The translations under genes were made by a program, and so were the position numbers. 64,000 bases of DNA from Candidatus Galacturonatibacter soehngenii (GTDB lineage Bacteria; Bacillota; Clostridia; Lachnospirales; Lachnospiraceae): contig NZ_WAGX01000005.1 in NCBI RefSeq assembly GCF_008830185.1, forward strand, positions 930,001 through 994,000, in the 5' to 3' direction. The notes beneath the pieces were generated by a model. That model was not told the origin of the DNA. It saw only the letters and a list, made by a program, of their open reading frames with translations, and ran no database searches. Positions 46,700-54,566 of the stretch are shown here, piece after piece; the stretch's first letter is position 1; each line of letters begins with the position of its first letter.

Positions 46700-46708
46700 T
46701 GATATACT
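46700..46708 (+). promoter_or_regulatory. Extended -10 element upstream of the GT14-like gene
   Basis: TGATATACT (46700-46708) is an extended -10 element; no good -35 is seen at the usual distance. It lies 36 bases before the ATG at 46744, whose ribosome site is GAGGG. Confidence 0.45.
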
Positions 46709-46743
46709 CTCAAGTAATAAAAAGTAACAAGTGAGGGATTCTC

Positions 46744-47664
46744 ATGAAACATGCATACGGTATTATTGCTTTTAATAATTGGAGCCTATTAGAAAAGTTG
46801 ATTATGCTCCTTGATGATGAGCGTAATGACCTTTATATTCATATTGATAAAAATGTAAAGATAGATAATATGGAACGCTTTAAGACAATAACCAAATATT
46901 CCAATGTGTTTTTTTTAGAACGATTGGATGGAAGCTGGGGAACTCCAGGTCTTATGGATATCCAGTTATTATTTTATAAAACTGCAACAAAGAAGGATAC
47001 CTACCAGTATTATCATCTTCTGTCTGGTGTATGCCTTCCACTTAAAACACAAGATGAAATCCATGCATTCTTTGACAAAAATGCTGGCAAAGAGTTTGTT
47101 CACTTTGTATCCAAACCTCCTGTCGAAGAATATATCTATAAGCGCTATTCTCTCTATCATTTCTTTTTGCGTTATGTAAGAGGAGGAGGCTTTGTACGCA
47201 AAGCCTTACTTGGTGTGATTGGAGAAAAAATAAGTATAGCGCTACAAACACTACTTCGTATTGACCGACAAGCCGATATAAAGCAAGTGCTTAGCTACGG
47301 ATCAAATTGGAGCAGTATTACACACGATTTAGCACTATATGTTGTGGAAAATATAGACAAGATAAAAAAAAGAACGCGTTACACCTTTGCTCCAGACGAA
47401 TGTGCACTACAAACTTTGGTGTATCAATCTGATTTTAAAAACAAGTTGTATCATACAGAATATAACGATGACTATATCGCAAATCAACGATACATTGACT
47501 GGAATAGGGGAAACCCATATGTCTGGACAAACGAAGATTTTGATGAATTAATGAATTCAGGGTTTTTATTTGCTAGAAAATTTGATTTGGCAACCGATTC
47601 TATAATCGTCGAACGTATTTTTGATAAATTAATGAAATTACAAGAAACAAAAAAGGGGATTTAA
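46744..47664 (+). CDS. GT14-like (core-2/I-branching type) beta-glycosyltransferase
   Basis: 306 residues of the Branch family (GT14, beta-1,6-GlcNAc-transferase-like), cytoplasmic in bacteria. Seen: KHAYGIIAFNNWSLLEKLIMLL, LYIHIDKNV near 30, FLERLDGSWGTPGLMDIQLL near 58, YYHLLSGVCLPLKTQDEIHAFF near 95, the variable EYIYKRYSLYHF stretch and WSSITHDLALYVV near 190 then FAPDECALQTLVY near 220 with the conserved Asp-Glu. It heads a plus-strand three-gene run with the two GT-C-type genes at 47670 and 49297, so it may build a branch or side chain. Donor is unknown (UDP-GlcNAc or UDP-xylose in relatives). Confidence 0.83.
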   Translation: MKHAYGIIAFNNWSLLEKLIMLLDDERNDLYIHIDKNVKIDNMERFKTITKYSNVFFLERLDGSWGTPGLMDIQLLFYKTATKKDTYQYYHLLSGVCLPLKTQDEIHAFFDKNAGKEFVHFVSKPPVEEYIYKRYSLYHFFLRYVRGGGFVRKALLGVIGEKISIALQTLLRIDRQADIKQVLSYGSNWSSITHDLALYVVENIDKIKKRTRYTFAPDECALQTLVYQSDFKNKLYHTEYNDDYIANQRYIDWNRGNPYVWTNEDFDELMNSGFLFARKFDLATDSIIVERIFDKLMKLQETKKGI

Positions 47665-47669
47665 TTAAT

Positions 47670-49238
47670 ATGAAATTAGAAACATTTAGAGCTTCTTTAC
47701 CCCCTGGTAAGGGTAAAAAGGCATATCATGCTGTTTTGAACTTTATCAATCGTTTTTATATTCCCATTTTTATTTTATTATCTGGAGTCCTATTCTTTCT
47801 ATGTTTTTATCATTTGGATGTTAAATGGGTCTCTGAATGGGATGAAGCAAGACATGGGGTGAATGCTTATGAAATGTACACCAATAAGAACTTCATTGTA
47901 AATACTTATAACTATGAGAATGACTATTGGAATCTAAAGCCTCCACTTAGTTATTGGGGTATTATGCTTGGCTTTCGTATCTTTGGTTTTAATGTATTTT
48001 CCTTGCGTTTTTATAGTGCGGTTTGTTACTTTATTACCTGTATCGTTGCCAGTCTATTTGTAAAACGACAAAGTAGACTGGCTTCACTTGCTACATTGGG
48101 ATTCTTTTGTGCCAGTGGTCTTGCCTTCGCAACGCATATGGCTAGAGCTGGTGATGCTGATTCCTTATATACCATGTTTTTTACCCTTTCAATGCTAGCA
48201 ATGATGTTAGTTCATGAGAACAAAAAAATGCTTTATATGAGTGGACTTTGCTTCGCGCTTGCCTTTCTTACAAAAAGCTGGCATTCTGGCATGATTGTAA
48301 TAATTGGTGGATTGTATCTATTAATTACGGGAGAAATCAAAAAAATAAAATCTAAAGAATGGATATTCTTCATTCTTTCTTTTTGTTTGCCAATTTTTCT
48401 TTGGGCTTTGGCGCGATACCTTGCAGACGGTCCTAGATTTTTTATAGAAATGTTAAATACGGATTTACTAAATCGCACCAGTAATGCATTGGAAGGACAT
48501 GAATATCCGTTTTCATTCTATTTTCAGCACATTTTTAATGGTTATTATCAAAATATCGATGGCTCATATAGCCTGATTACAAAAGACGGATTGTATGGAA
48601 ATTATATTTATAAATTCGCCTTGCTCATCTGCATGATTGGTGCCATATTTTTTAATATGTTATTCCAAAAAGAGCATAAAAATAAGTTTATCGGTTACTT
48701 TCTTTGGTTTTTTGTTCCCTTTTTAGCGTTTTCTGCTACCAAAACCAAATTAATTTGGTATGTTTATCCAGCTCTTATACCACTTTCAATGGTCGCAGGT
48801 ATTTATACTGCAAAGTTACTTACCTCGGAACAAATTTTATTGAAGGTAAAATGGATATTACTAATAGCCATTACCTTGCTGCTGTTCAAATATACAACCC
48901 TAAATATAAACGCCATACAAGAAGTGAAAGGGGATTCCTTTCAAAGTTTTATAGCAAATAGTGTTTCCAGAGATTCTTCTTATGCTGGTGCAGATGCTTA
49001 TTTGTTTACAGGCGATAGTGAAATTCCCAAAACCAATTGGAGCCAAGATATTTTATTTTTAGGAGAAATCAATGGGGATTACCATTGTATGGATGGAGGA
49101 CTAGATGCTTTTTTAAAAAGTAAGGATTCTAGTGTGTTATATATTTCTTCTGTTTACTATAAGTTATATCAGGAAAATGAGTTAAAGAATTGTGACATAT
49201 TATATCAATCTGAAGATTTTTATTTATTAAGCAACTAG
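47670..49238 (+). CDS. ArnT/PMT-like GT-C glycosyltransferase (GT83/39 type)
   Basis: 522 residues, about twelve hydrophobic helices, transferring a sugar from polyprenyl phosphate outside the membrane. After the first helix comes VKWVSEWDEARHGVNAYEM, the GT83 catalytic motif (Asp-Glu pair near residue 60), then NDYWNLKPPLSYWGIMLGFRIFG near 85 and ATHMARAGDADSLYTMFF near 150, as in ArnT relatives. Later FLTKSWHSGMIVIIGGLYLL near 200 and AFSATKTKLIWYVYPALIPL near 345, matching the KPPL and K.R/K-type family motifs. A C-terminal soluble tail of about 100 residues follows. The gene starts 5 bases after the GT14-like gene. Confidence 0.85.
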   Translation: MKLETFRASLPPGKGKKAYHAVLNFINRFYIPIFILLSGVLFFLCFYHLDVKWVSEWDEARHGVNAYEMYTNKNFIVNTYNYENDYWNLKPPLSYWGIMLGFRIFGFNVFSLRFYSAVCYFITCIVASLFVKRQSRLASLATLGFFCASGLAFATHMARAGDADSLYTMFFTLSMLAMMLVHENKKMLYMSGLCFALAFLTKSWHSGMIVIIGGLYLLITGEIKKIKSKEWIFFILSFCLPIFLWALARYLADGPRFFIEMLNTDLLNRTSNALEGHEYPFSFYFQHIFNGYYQNIDGSYSLITKDGLYGNYIYKFALLICMIGAIFFNMLFQKEHKNKFIGYFLWFFVPFLAFSATKTKLIWYVYPALIPLSMVAGIYTAKLLTSEQILLKVKWILLIAITLLLFKYTTLNINAIQEVKGDSFQSFIANSVSRDSSYAGADAYLFTGDSEIPKTNWSQDILFLGEINGDYHCMDGGLDAFLKSKDSSVLYISSVYYKLYQENELKNCDILYQSEDFYLLSN

Positions 49239-49296
49239 ACAAAGTATATTTTTCCTAACCTAATATACAAACGAGACCACAAGGAGATTTTTACAA

Positions 49297-51486
49297 ATGA
49301 TACAAAATGTTTTTGAAAAAATAAGCATTAAATTTATTTACACTTTATTACTAATTTTTGTTTTTATCGCACTACTAGGTTCCTTCTTCTTCGTGCCACA
49401 CCTAACTACACTAGAAAGTAATACTTTTTATTTTGTGTTAATAGAAATAATTGGTGTTTTCTTTTTTATGTGCATGATAAAGATACTCTACACTTTTGTT
49501 TTAAAATTACCTCAAAAATATGATTTGCTATTTAGCGTTGTGTGTTTAGCGTTCATAGCAATAATCCAATTATTAGTCGTAAAATACTTGGAAATAAGAG
49601 CACTTGATGATCTTAATAAAGTCAGTAATATGGCAATTGACTTAATTCATGGAGGGAAATTTACCAGCAAAAACACATACTTTAGTATGTATACTAACAA
49701 TATACCTTTAACTATATATTTATCACAATATTATAAATTATTGATTCGATTTGGCTTTGGAAATTATACCTTGACAGGAAGTTTACTTGGTGTTTTTTGT
49801 ATTGATGCGACTATCATAATAACTAGTCTTATATTAAAGGAGTTAAGAGACAAAAAAACAGCAGTCTTTTTCATTGCCTTTAATATCTTTAATCCAATCA
49901 TCTATTTATGGGGAACTTTTTATTATACGACTATAGTAGCCCTGCCTTTTATGATGCTTGGAATTTATCTGATTGTTATATTACAAAGGGAAAAGAAATT
50001 AACTTACTTTTGTTTGAAAGCTTTTTTATTCGCTATCGTTCTATACATAGGAACACAATTAAGGCCCACAACTTCTTTTGTATTAATTGGATTAATCGCC
50101 TTTAGTATCTTAAAGATTTTTACTTATAAATTTAATCGCAATCATGTTATATTACATGGGAAAAAATTATTATGTGGAATCGCTGCCTTTTTTATCGGAT
50201 TACTTCTTGTTCATATCAGCTATCATAGCTTGTTAGACCCTACCATGGAGGCAGATTATAATAAGACAAAATTTCCAGCCACTCATTGGGTTATGATGGG
50301 TCTAAAAGATAACGGTGGATTTGATTGGGGAGACGAACAAGCAACTTTAGCACGCGAAACAAAAGAAGATAAAATAAAGTTCAACAAAAAACAAATACAT
50401 TCTCGAATAGAGGCTATGGGGATTCGTGGAATGGGAGAATTATTTGTCAAAAAATTAATTTATACCTGGTCAGATGGCTCTCATGACTATCCAGTTACGA
50501 TGCGAGCTAGCCATAATTATACTAATTATCATAAATATATCACTGGTGAAAAAAAAGATCCTTTTATCATATATTGTCAAATATTTAATATTACGATACT
50601 TCTTTTTCTTTTTATACAAATGGTAAAACTGTTTCGAAATAATATTAATCCTAAGAGTTTATTGATTTATATCATCCTTCTTGGAGGTTTTCTATTTCAC
50701 ATACTCTGGGAAGCTAACCCCAAATACAGTTTAAATTTTATCTTTCTAGTATTGTTTATCGACATGGAAGCTCTACCAGACTTTTTTCAAAACGAGCACT
50801 TGTCACAACTATTTAACAAGGTAGTCCCTGCGCTTGGAAACATTTTTATTTTGCTGTCACTCATAATTTCATTTATACTGTATCCGCATTTTACAAAAGA
50901 TTCTATGACCTTTCATGACTTGGTACAAGGTCAGTTTGTATCAAATAAGGATCGCATAGGTGATATGTATCAAGGTTCCTATATTCAGCAAAGTTTTCAT
51001 ACAAGCAGAGCTTTCAATAATGTAGAAATCCAAGTATTTAACAACTCCTCTTCTCAAGATGCCATTTATCGATTTGAATTACTTGATGAAAATCAGACTG
51101 TAAAATATACTGCAGATTTTTCACCCACTACGAAAAATATGATTGAGTTGATTGAATTTAATTTTGAAACGATTGTTCCAAAAAAAGCAAGTACCTTTTA
51201 CATTAAAATATCTTCTGACGGCGTGGAAGCAAATGATGCAATCATCTTTTGTATGTCGAACAAACAAGGATATGACGTTTTCCCTCATGGAAATCTCTTT
51301 GTTAATGATCAGGAAATCGCTGGAGATATTGCTTTTTCTGTAAGTGAAGTATCAAAAGCGCCTTACACAAGTTCATTCCTATATGTATTATTTATAGGAA
51401 GTGTGTTATTAATTGAATATCTCATCTTTTATTACTATAAGAAAAGAGGACAAGTCCACATCCGCTCACTAATCCCTCATTCTTGA
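49297..51486 (+). CDS. GT-C-like membrane protein with extracytoplasmic beta-sandwich domain
   Basis: 729 residues. Twelve or so helices; the first large loop contains LEIRALDDLNKVSNMAIDLIHGG with an acidic pair near residue 105, and FSMYTNNIPLTIYLSQYYKLLIRFG, as in GT-C enzymes. TQLRPTTSFVLIGL near 250 is also family-like. After about residue 510 an exposed domain of beta strands (SYIQQSFHTSRAFNNVEI, YRFELLDENQTVKYT, TFYIKISSDG) occurs before a last helix near 700 (SFLYVLFIGSVLLIEYLIF). The domain resembles the tail at 43586. Possible oligosaccharyl or glycan-decorating transferase; the family is not certain. Confidence 0.62.
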   Translation: MIQNVFEKISIKFIYTLLLIFVFIALLGSFFFVPHLTTLESNTFYFVLIEIIGVFFFMCMIKILYTFVLKLPQKYDLLFSVVCLAFIAIIQLLVVKYLEIRALDDLNKVSNMAIDLIHGGKFTSKNTYFSMYTNNIPLTIYLSQYYKLLIRFGFGNYTLTGSLLGVFCIDATIIITSLILKELRDKKTAVFFIAFNIFNPIIYLWGTFYYTTIVALPFMMLGIYLIVILQREKKLTYFCLKAFLFAIVLYIGTQLRPTTSFVLIGLIAFSILKIFTYKFNRNHVILHGKKLLCGIAAFFIGLLLVHISYHSLLDPTMEADYNKTKFPATHWVMMGLKDNGGFDWGDEQATLARETKEDKIKFNKKQIHSRIEAMGIRGMGELFVKKLIYTWSDGSHDYPVTMRASHNYTNYHKYITGEKKDPFIIYCQIFNITILLFLFIQMVKLFRNNINPKSLLIYIILLGGFLFHILWEANPKYSLNFIFLVLFIDMEALPDFFQNEHLSQLFNKVVPALGNIFILLSLIISFILYPHFTKDSMTFHDLVQGQFVSNKDRIGDMYQGSYIQQSFHTSRAFNNVEIQVFNNSSSQDAIYRFELLDENQTVKYTADFSPTTKNMIELIEFNFETIVPKKASTFYIKISSDGVEANDAIIFCMSNKQGYDVFPHGNLFVNDQEIAGDIAFSVSEVSKAPYTSSFLYVLFIGSVLLIEYLIFYYYKKRGQVHIRSLIPHS

Positions 51487-51510
51487 GGGACGTGACTGGC
51501 TTTTATCTAC

Positions 51511-51540
51511 TGAATGCACTCACTTATTAACATGCATTCA
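51511..51540. terminator. Weak hairpin between convergent genes
   Basis: TGAATGCA (51511-51518) pairs with TGCATTCA (51533-51540), loop 14, at the stop codon of the minus-strand acyltransferase. A second small stem, TCCCTCA (51473-51479) with TGAGGGA (51484-51490), overlaps the stop of the plus-strand gene. Neither has a clear T-tract. Confidence 0.35.
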
Positions 51541-52590
51541 CAAAACCTTCGTCTTTAGACAGTTCAAACCTTGAAGAATAAGCAATTCGATAAAGGATAT
51601 AGCTATAAGAATCATCATAAATATCACAATACCTTTGCTATAACTTAATTGATTTAAGTATGCACCAATCAAATAAATTACAAAGATTTGATTTAAAAAC
51701 ATCGGATAACTCAATTTACCAATCCAAACAATAGGTTGTTTCGATAACAATTTGGTTATATACGTCTGTTCTGAAAACGATAGCGTGATACCAACTGCCA
51801 GTAATAAAATTATATAAAAGTCAATTTGTGTGTGCCCTTTTTGATTCATTAAGAAAATAGAAAGTAAAAATACTGCTAACTCTCCAATACTAAGCAACAC
51901 TCTTACAACAGAAGAGCGCTGCTTTTTCTTTATTAAAAGGCTTGCATAATAACAGATTCCTCCAAGACTCATGCCAGCAAAAGCTCTCATTAAAGCATCT
52001 GAAATATCAAGAATCTTAGCGCCACCCCAAACATCTATATTTTCTGCATTTTTGGAAAAAAAGCAATAAATTCCAAGAACTGCAAGAGGCATATATAATT
52101 TTGCAAATTTTTTCTCATTTAGTTCTAATAACGCGTAAATAAAATAACCTACTATTAACATAGCAGAAATATACCAAGCAGGGTAATTAAATAATCGAAA
52201 CCCCTTTAATCCAGATATCTGTAAAAAGGAAAGCTCCCACGCAGATTGGGAGAAATTTGTAATCCATGTACTTAAACTTGCTTTGTCTTGCACCATAATA
52301 AAACAAAATAAGACAAGAAAAGACAATAAATAGCATGGGTATAAGTTCTTTATCCTATGGAAGGTAAACTGCCATGCATTTATTTCTTCTTCTCTTGCCC
52401 TATTCTTATAAAAGCTAACGAACAATAAATATCCCGAGACAATAAAGAAAAACTCTGTGGCTACATAGGCACCTCCAAAATAAGGCGATGACCCATAATA
52501 AGAATTACTAAAATGCATGATTCCAATTGCACCGATTAGTATAAAACGCCATAATTCAATCGCACCATTGCGATTACTTTGATTTTTCAT
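51538..52590 (-). CDS. Acyltransferase family 3 membrane protein
   Basis: 350 residues, about ten hydrophobic helices, OafA/OatA-like, thought to move acetyl groups across the membrane onto glycans. Seen: IELWRFILIGAIGIMHFSNSYYG with the conserved His near 22, ATEFFFIVSGYLLFVSFYK near 45, FNYPAWYISAMLIVGYFIYALL near 135, and KQPIVWIGKLSYPMFLNQIFVIYLI near 285. No SGNH domain. It lies after GtrA-like gene (21-base gap) in the aminosugar operon. It is a homologue of 55797. Confidence 0.82.
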   Translation of the reverse strand: MKNQSNRNGAIELWRFILIGAIGIMHFSNSYYGSSPYFGGAYVATEFFFIVSGYLLFVSFYKNRAREEEINAWQFTFHRIKNLYPCYLLSFLVLFCFIMVQDKASLSTWITNFSQSAWELSFLQISGLKGFRLFNYPAWYISAMLIVGYFIYALLELNEKKFAKLYMPLAVLGIYCFFSKNAENIDVWGGAKILDISDALMRAFAGMSLGGICYYASLLIKKKQRSSVVRVLLSIGELAVFLLSIFLMNQKGHTQIDFYIILLLAVGITLSFSEQTYITKLLSKQPIVWIGKLSYPMFLNQIFVIYLIGAYLNQLSYSKGIVIFMMILIAISFIELLILQGLNCLKTKVL

Positions 52591-52611
52591 TTTTCTCTCC
52601 TATTTACTCTA

Positions 52612-53100
52612 TCAGGACTCTGTTTTAAAGGCCCACTTCTTATTCAGAATAAAATTAATAGGTATTGTTACCAACAAACTTATAATTGGTGATATCACTT
52701 TTGGAAAGTGTAATATCGTTACCCACAAAAACAAAAGGATTGAGGAGCAAAAATATCCCCCTGCATAAGACATCACACATTTTACAAAAGCCTTTATAAG
52801 TGAACGTTCTTCTCCTTCTTCTTGCTTAAATACATATTTGTTATTCCAATAGAAAGCATTCACGATACCAGCAACATAACCTATAAAATAACTAATCTGA
52901 TAATGAATTCCTATTTGAACACATATGACATAGACAACATATGTTAGTAAGGTATTCGATAATCCAACCAAACCAAACTTGACAAACTGCATAAAACTGA
53001 TCCACTTATCTTCTTCTATCGTAATTCCAACCAAACCAGCTAGTGCAAACACAACGTTACGAGATATTTTTTCGATAAAATTCCACAGTGTATTTAACAT
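52612..53100 (-). CDS. GtrA family membrane protein (polyprenyl-phosphate-sugar flippase-like)
   Basis: 162 residues with four helices, the GtrA fold. Seen: QFVKFGLVGLSNTLLTYVVYVICV near 40, YFIGYVAGIVNAFYWNNKYVFK near 75-95 (conserved FxxNKxxVF), and SLLVTIPINFILNKKWAFK at the C-terminus. GtrA proteins are thought to flip the polyprenyl-P-linked sugar made by a GtrB-type GT2 for outside transfer. The GtrB-like gene is just upstream at 53188, with two hairpins between them. With the GT-C proteins, this completes a three-part external glycosylation set (inference). Confidence 0.87.
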   Translation of the reverse strand: MLNTLWNFIEKISRNVVFALAGLVGITIEEDKWISFMQFVKFGLVGLSNTLLTYVVYVICVQIGIHYQISYFIGYVAGIVNAFYWNNKYVFKQEEGEERSLIKAFVKCVMSYAGGYFCSSILLFLWVTILHFPKVISPIISLLVTIPINFILNKKWAFKTES

Positions 53101-53140
53101 AATAACTCCTTTACAATCTTATGATAGACAAATAGGATTT

Positions 53141-53173
53141 CTGTAATAGAACACAATTTCCTATTCTATTACA
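53141..53173 (-). other. Second of two intergenic hairpins between GtrB-like and GtrA-like genes
   Basis: Perfect 10-bp inverted repeat TGTAATAGAA (53141-53150) with TTCTATTACA (53164-53173), loop 13. It follows the hairpin at 53177-53205 on the minus-strand transcript. Confidence 0.5.
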
Positions 53174-53176
53174 ACA

Positions 53177-53205
53177 AAACATGAGCCTTATTTTAGCTCA
53201 TGTTT
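53177..53205 (-). terminator. Hairpin at the stop codon of the GtrB-like gene
   Basis: Perfect 10-bp inverted repeat AAACATGAGC (53177-53186) with GCTCATGTTT (53196-53205), loop 9, containing the stop codon at 53188-53190. The minus-strand 3' arm ends in TTT followed by TGTTG, a weak T-tract. It may be a partial terminator or an RNA-processing site. Confidence 0.55.
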
Positions 53206-54135
53206 ATCTTTCACGTCTCCTACAACTTCATCTACAATGTACGGTGGTCTGTTTCTAGATGCATCCAATGCTCTCCAAACATATTCACCCAAAATTCCTA
53301 GCATTAACATAATAAGTCCAGAGGAACAAAGTAACATTACCATTAAAGACGTCCAACCTTCAACTTCTATGTGTGTAACATATTTTTGTATGACAATAAT
53401 CAATGCCCATATAATGGAAGCTCCAAAAAATGTAACTCCTACCCCTGACATAAATCGAACTGGAAAATAAGAAAAACTCATCATGGAATCTAATACAAGT
53501 TTAACCTTCTTGGATAGTGTCCATTTGGACTCCCCAATTTCCCTAGCACCTCTATGAAAATAAATCATATCACGCTTAAATCCTACCCAGAGCACCTGTA
53601 AGGTAAGAGCGGAGTTCTTCTCATCTAATAATCGAAGTACTTCAATTACCTGTCGATCTAGTAAGTAACAGTCAAACCCACCCTTTGGCATAGAAGGCAT
53701 GATAAATTTACGTACAATCGCATAATATAAATTTGCAAATAATTTTTCAACAAATCCATCATCTCGATCTGCTCGAACTGCTAAAACTACTTTATTTCCT
53801 TTTTCCCAACTATTCTTCATATCTAGAATCAGTTCAGCAGGTTCAACCAAATCTGCTTGTTTAACAACCGCACAATCACCAGTGCAATGCATAAGTCCCG
53901 CTAATACTGCTGCATGCTCTCCATAGTTTTTGGATAGCTTTACAAGCTTAACATGCTCATCCAATGCTTTAATTTGGTTCATAACTTCAAAAGAGTTATC
54001 CCCTGACCCGTCATCTACAAAAATAATTTCATAATCGCCTAATTTTTCTAATATCTTACTTTTAAGATCCTCATATAAAAGCATGATGGTATCTGCATTA
54101 TAATATACAGGAACTATAATTGATAGTTTACTCAT
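53188..54135 (-). CDS. GtrB/DPM1-like family 2 glycosyltransferase with altered DXD region
   Basis: 315 residues. VPVYYNADTIM, IIFVDDGSGDNSF near 40, KNYGEHAAVLAGLM near 75, then VVKQADLVEPAELI near 90 where DPM1/GtrB enzymes normally have (D)ADLQDPPE; the first acidic residue is Gln here and the Gln of DLQ is Val. GGFDCYLLDRQVIEVL near 150, two C-terminal helices and LGEYVWRALDASRNRPPY. It overlaps the FdtA-like gene upstream by 8 bases. Likely makes a polyprenyl-P-sugar, with the altered site affecting metal or donor handling (inference). Confidence 0.8.
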   Translation of the reverse strand: MSKLSIIVPVYYNADTIMLLYEDLKSKILEKLGDYEIIFVDDGSGDNSFEVMNQIKALDEHVKLVKLSKNYGEHAAVLAGLMHCTGDCAVVKQADLVEPAELILDMKNSWEKGNKVVLAVRADRDDGFVEKLFANLYYAIVRKFIMPSMPKGGFDCYLLDRQVIEVLRLLDEKNSALTLQVLWVGFKRDMIYFHRGAREIGESKWTLSKKVKLVLDSMMSFSYFPVRFMSGVGVTFFGASIIWALIIVIQKYVTHIEVEGWTSLMVMLLCSSGLIMLMLGILGEYVWRALDASRNRPPYIVDEVVGDVKDKHELK

Positions 54136-54547
54136 TCAAAACTCCTACTTCCTTAAGAAACTCATTATAATCACGTATATATTCAGATGAATCATAGTGT
54201 TCACTCGCAAGTACAAGCAATACCGAATCCTCTGAAAAATCATACATGTCCTTCCACAAATTAGTTGGAAGATATAACCCCATACGAGGTCGATTTAATT
54301 CTATTATTTCACTTTCAAAGCCATTATCTACTTTTACCTTAGAAGTGCCACTCACATTAATCATAACAAATTCAGTTCTTTTATTTGCATGCTGTCCACG
54401 AATCACCTCTGGATCAGAGCCATAAATATAAAACACTCTCTTTATTGCAAACGGTATGTCTGATTCACCCTCTACAACAACCAGGTTTCCTCTTTCGTCA
54501 CCCAAATCCTTAAATTCTAAAATCTTATACTGGTTATGTATACTCAT
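54128..54547 (-). CDS. dTDP-4-keto-6-deoxyhexose 3,4-ketoisomerase (FdtA/QdtA-like)
   Basis: 139-residue cupin-type WxcM-like domain that moves the keto group from C4 to C3 of dTDP-4-keto-6-deoxyglucose. The ATG at 54547 (MSIHNQYKILEF) is preferred; an in-frame longer frame overlaps the aminotransferase gene. Seen: DERGNLVVVEGESDIPFAIKRVFYIYG near 20-45, EVIRGQHANKRTEFVMINVSGTSKV near 50-75 with the catalytic RG.H and H/K residues, RMGLYLPTNLWKDMYDFSEDSVLLVLAS near 95-120. FdtA and QdtA differ by stereochemistry at C4, which I cannot assign. Confidence 0.87.
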   Translation of the reverse strand: MSIHNQYKILEFKDLGDERGNLVVVEGESDIPFAIKRVFYIYGSDPEVIRGQHANKRTEFVMINVSGTSKVKVDNGFESEIIELNRPRMGLYLPTNLWKDMYDFSEDSVLLVLASEHYDSSEYIRDYNEFLKEVGVLNE

Positions 54548-54566
54548 CAAAGTATTTCCTTTCATA

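Larger units (their letters stand above)
46375..46743. other. Intergenic region with divergent promoters
   Basis: No gene seen. It carries a minus-strand promoter-like site (46547-46575) for rfbD and a plus-strand extended -10 (46700-46708) for the GT14-like gene, in otherwise AT-rich sequence. I saw no palindrome of note. Confidence 0.6.

Noticed and set aside
46969-47251. Antisense frames within the GT14-like gene
   Set aside because: Mirrors of a gene with clear motifs.
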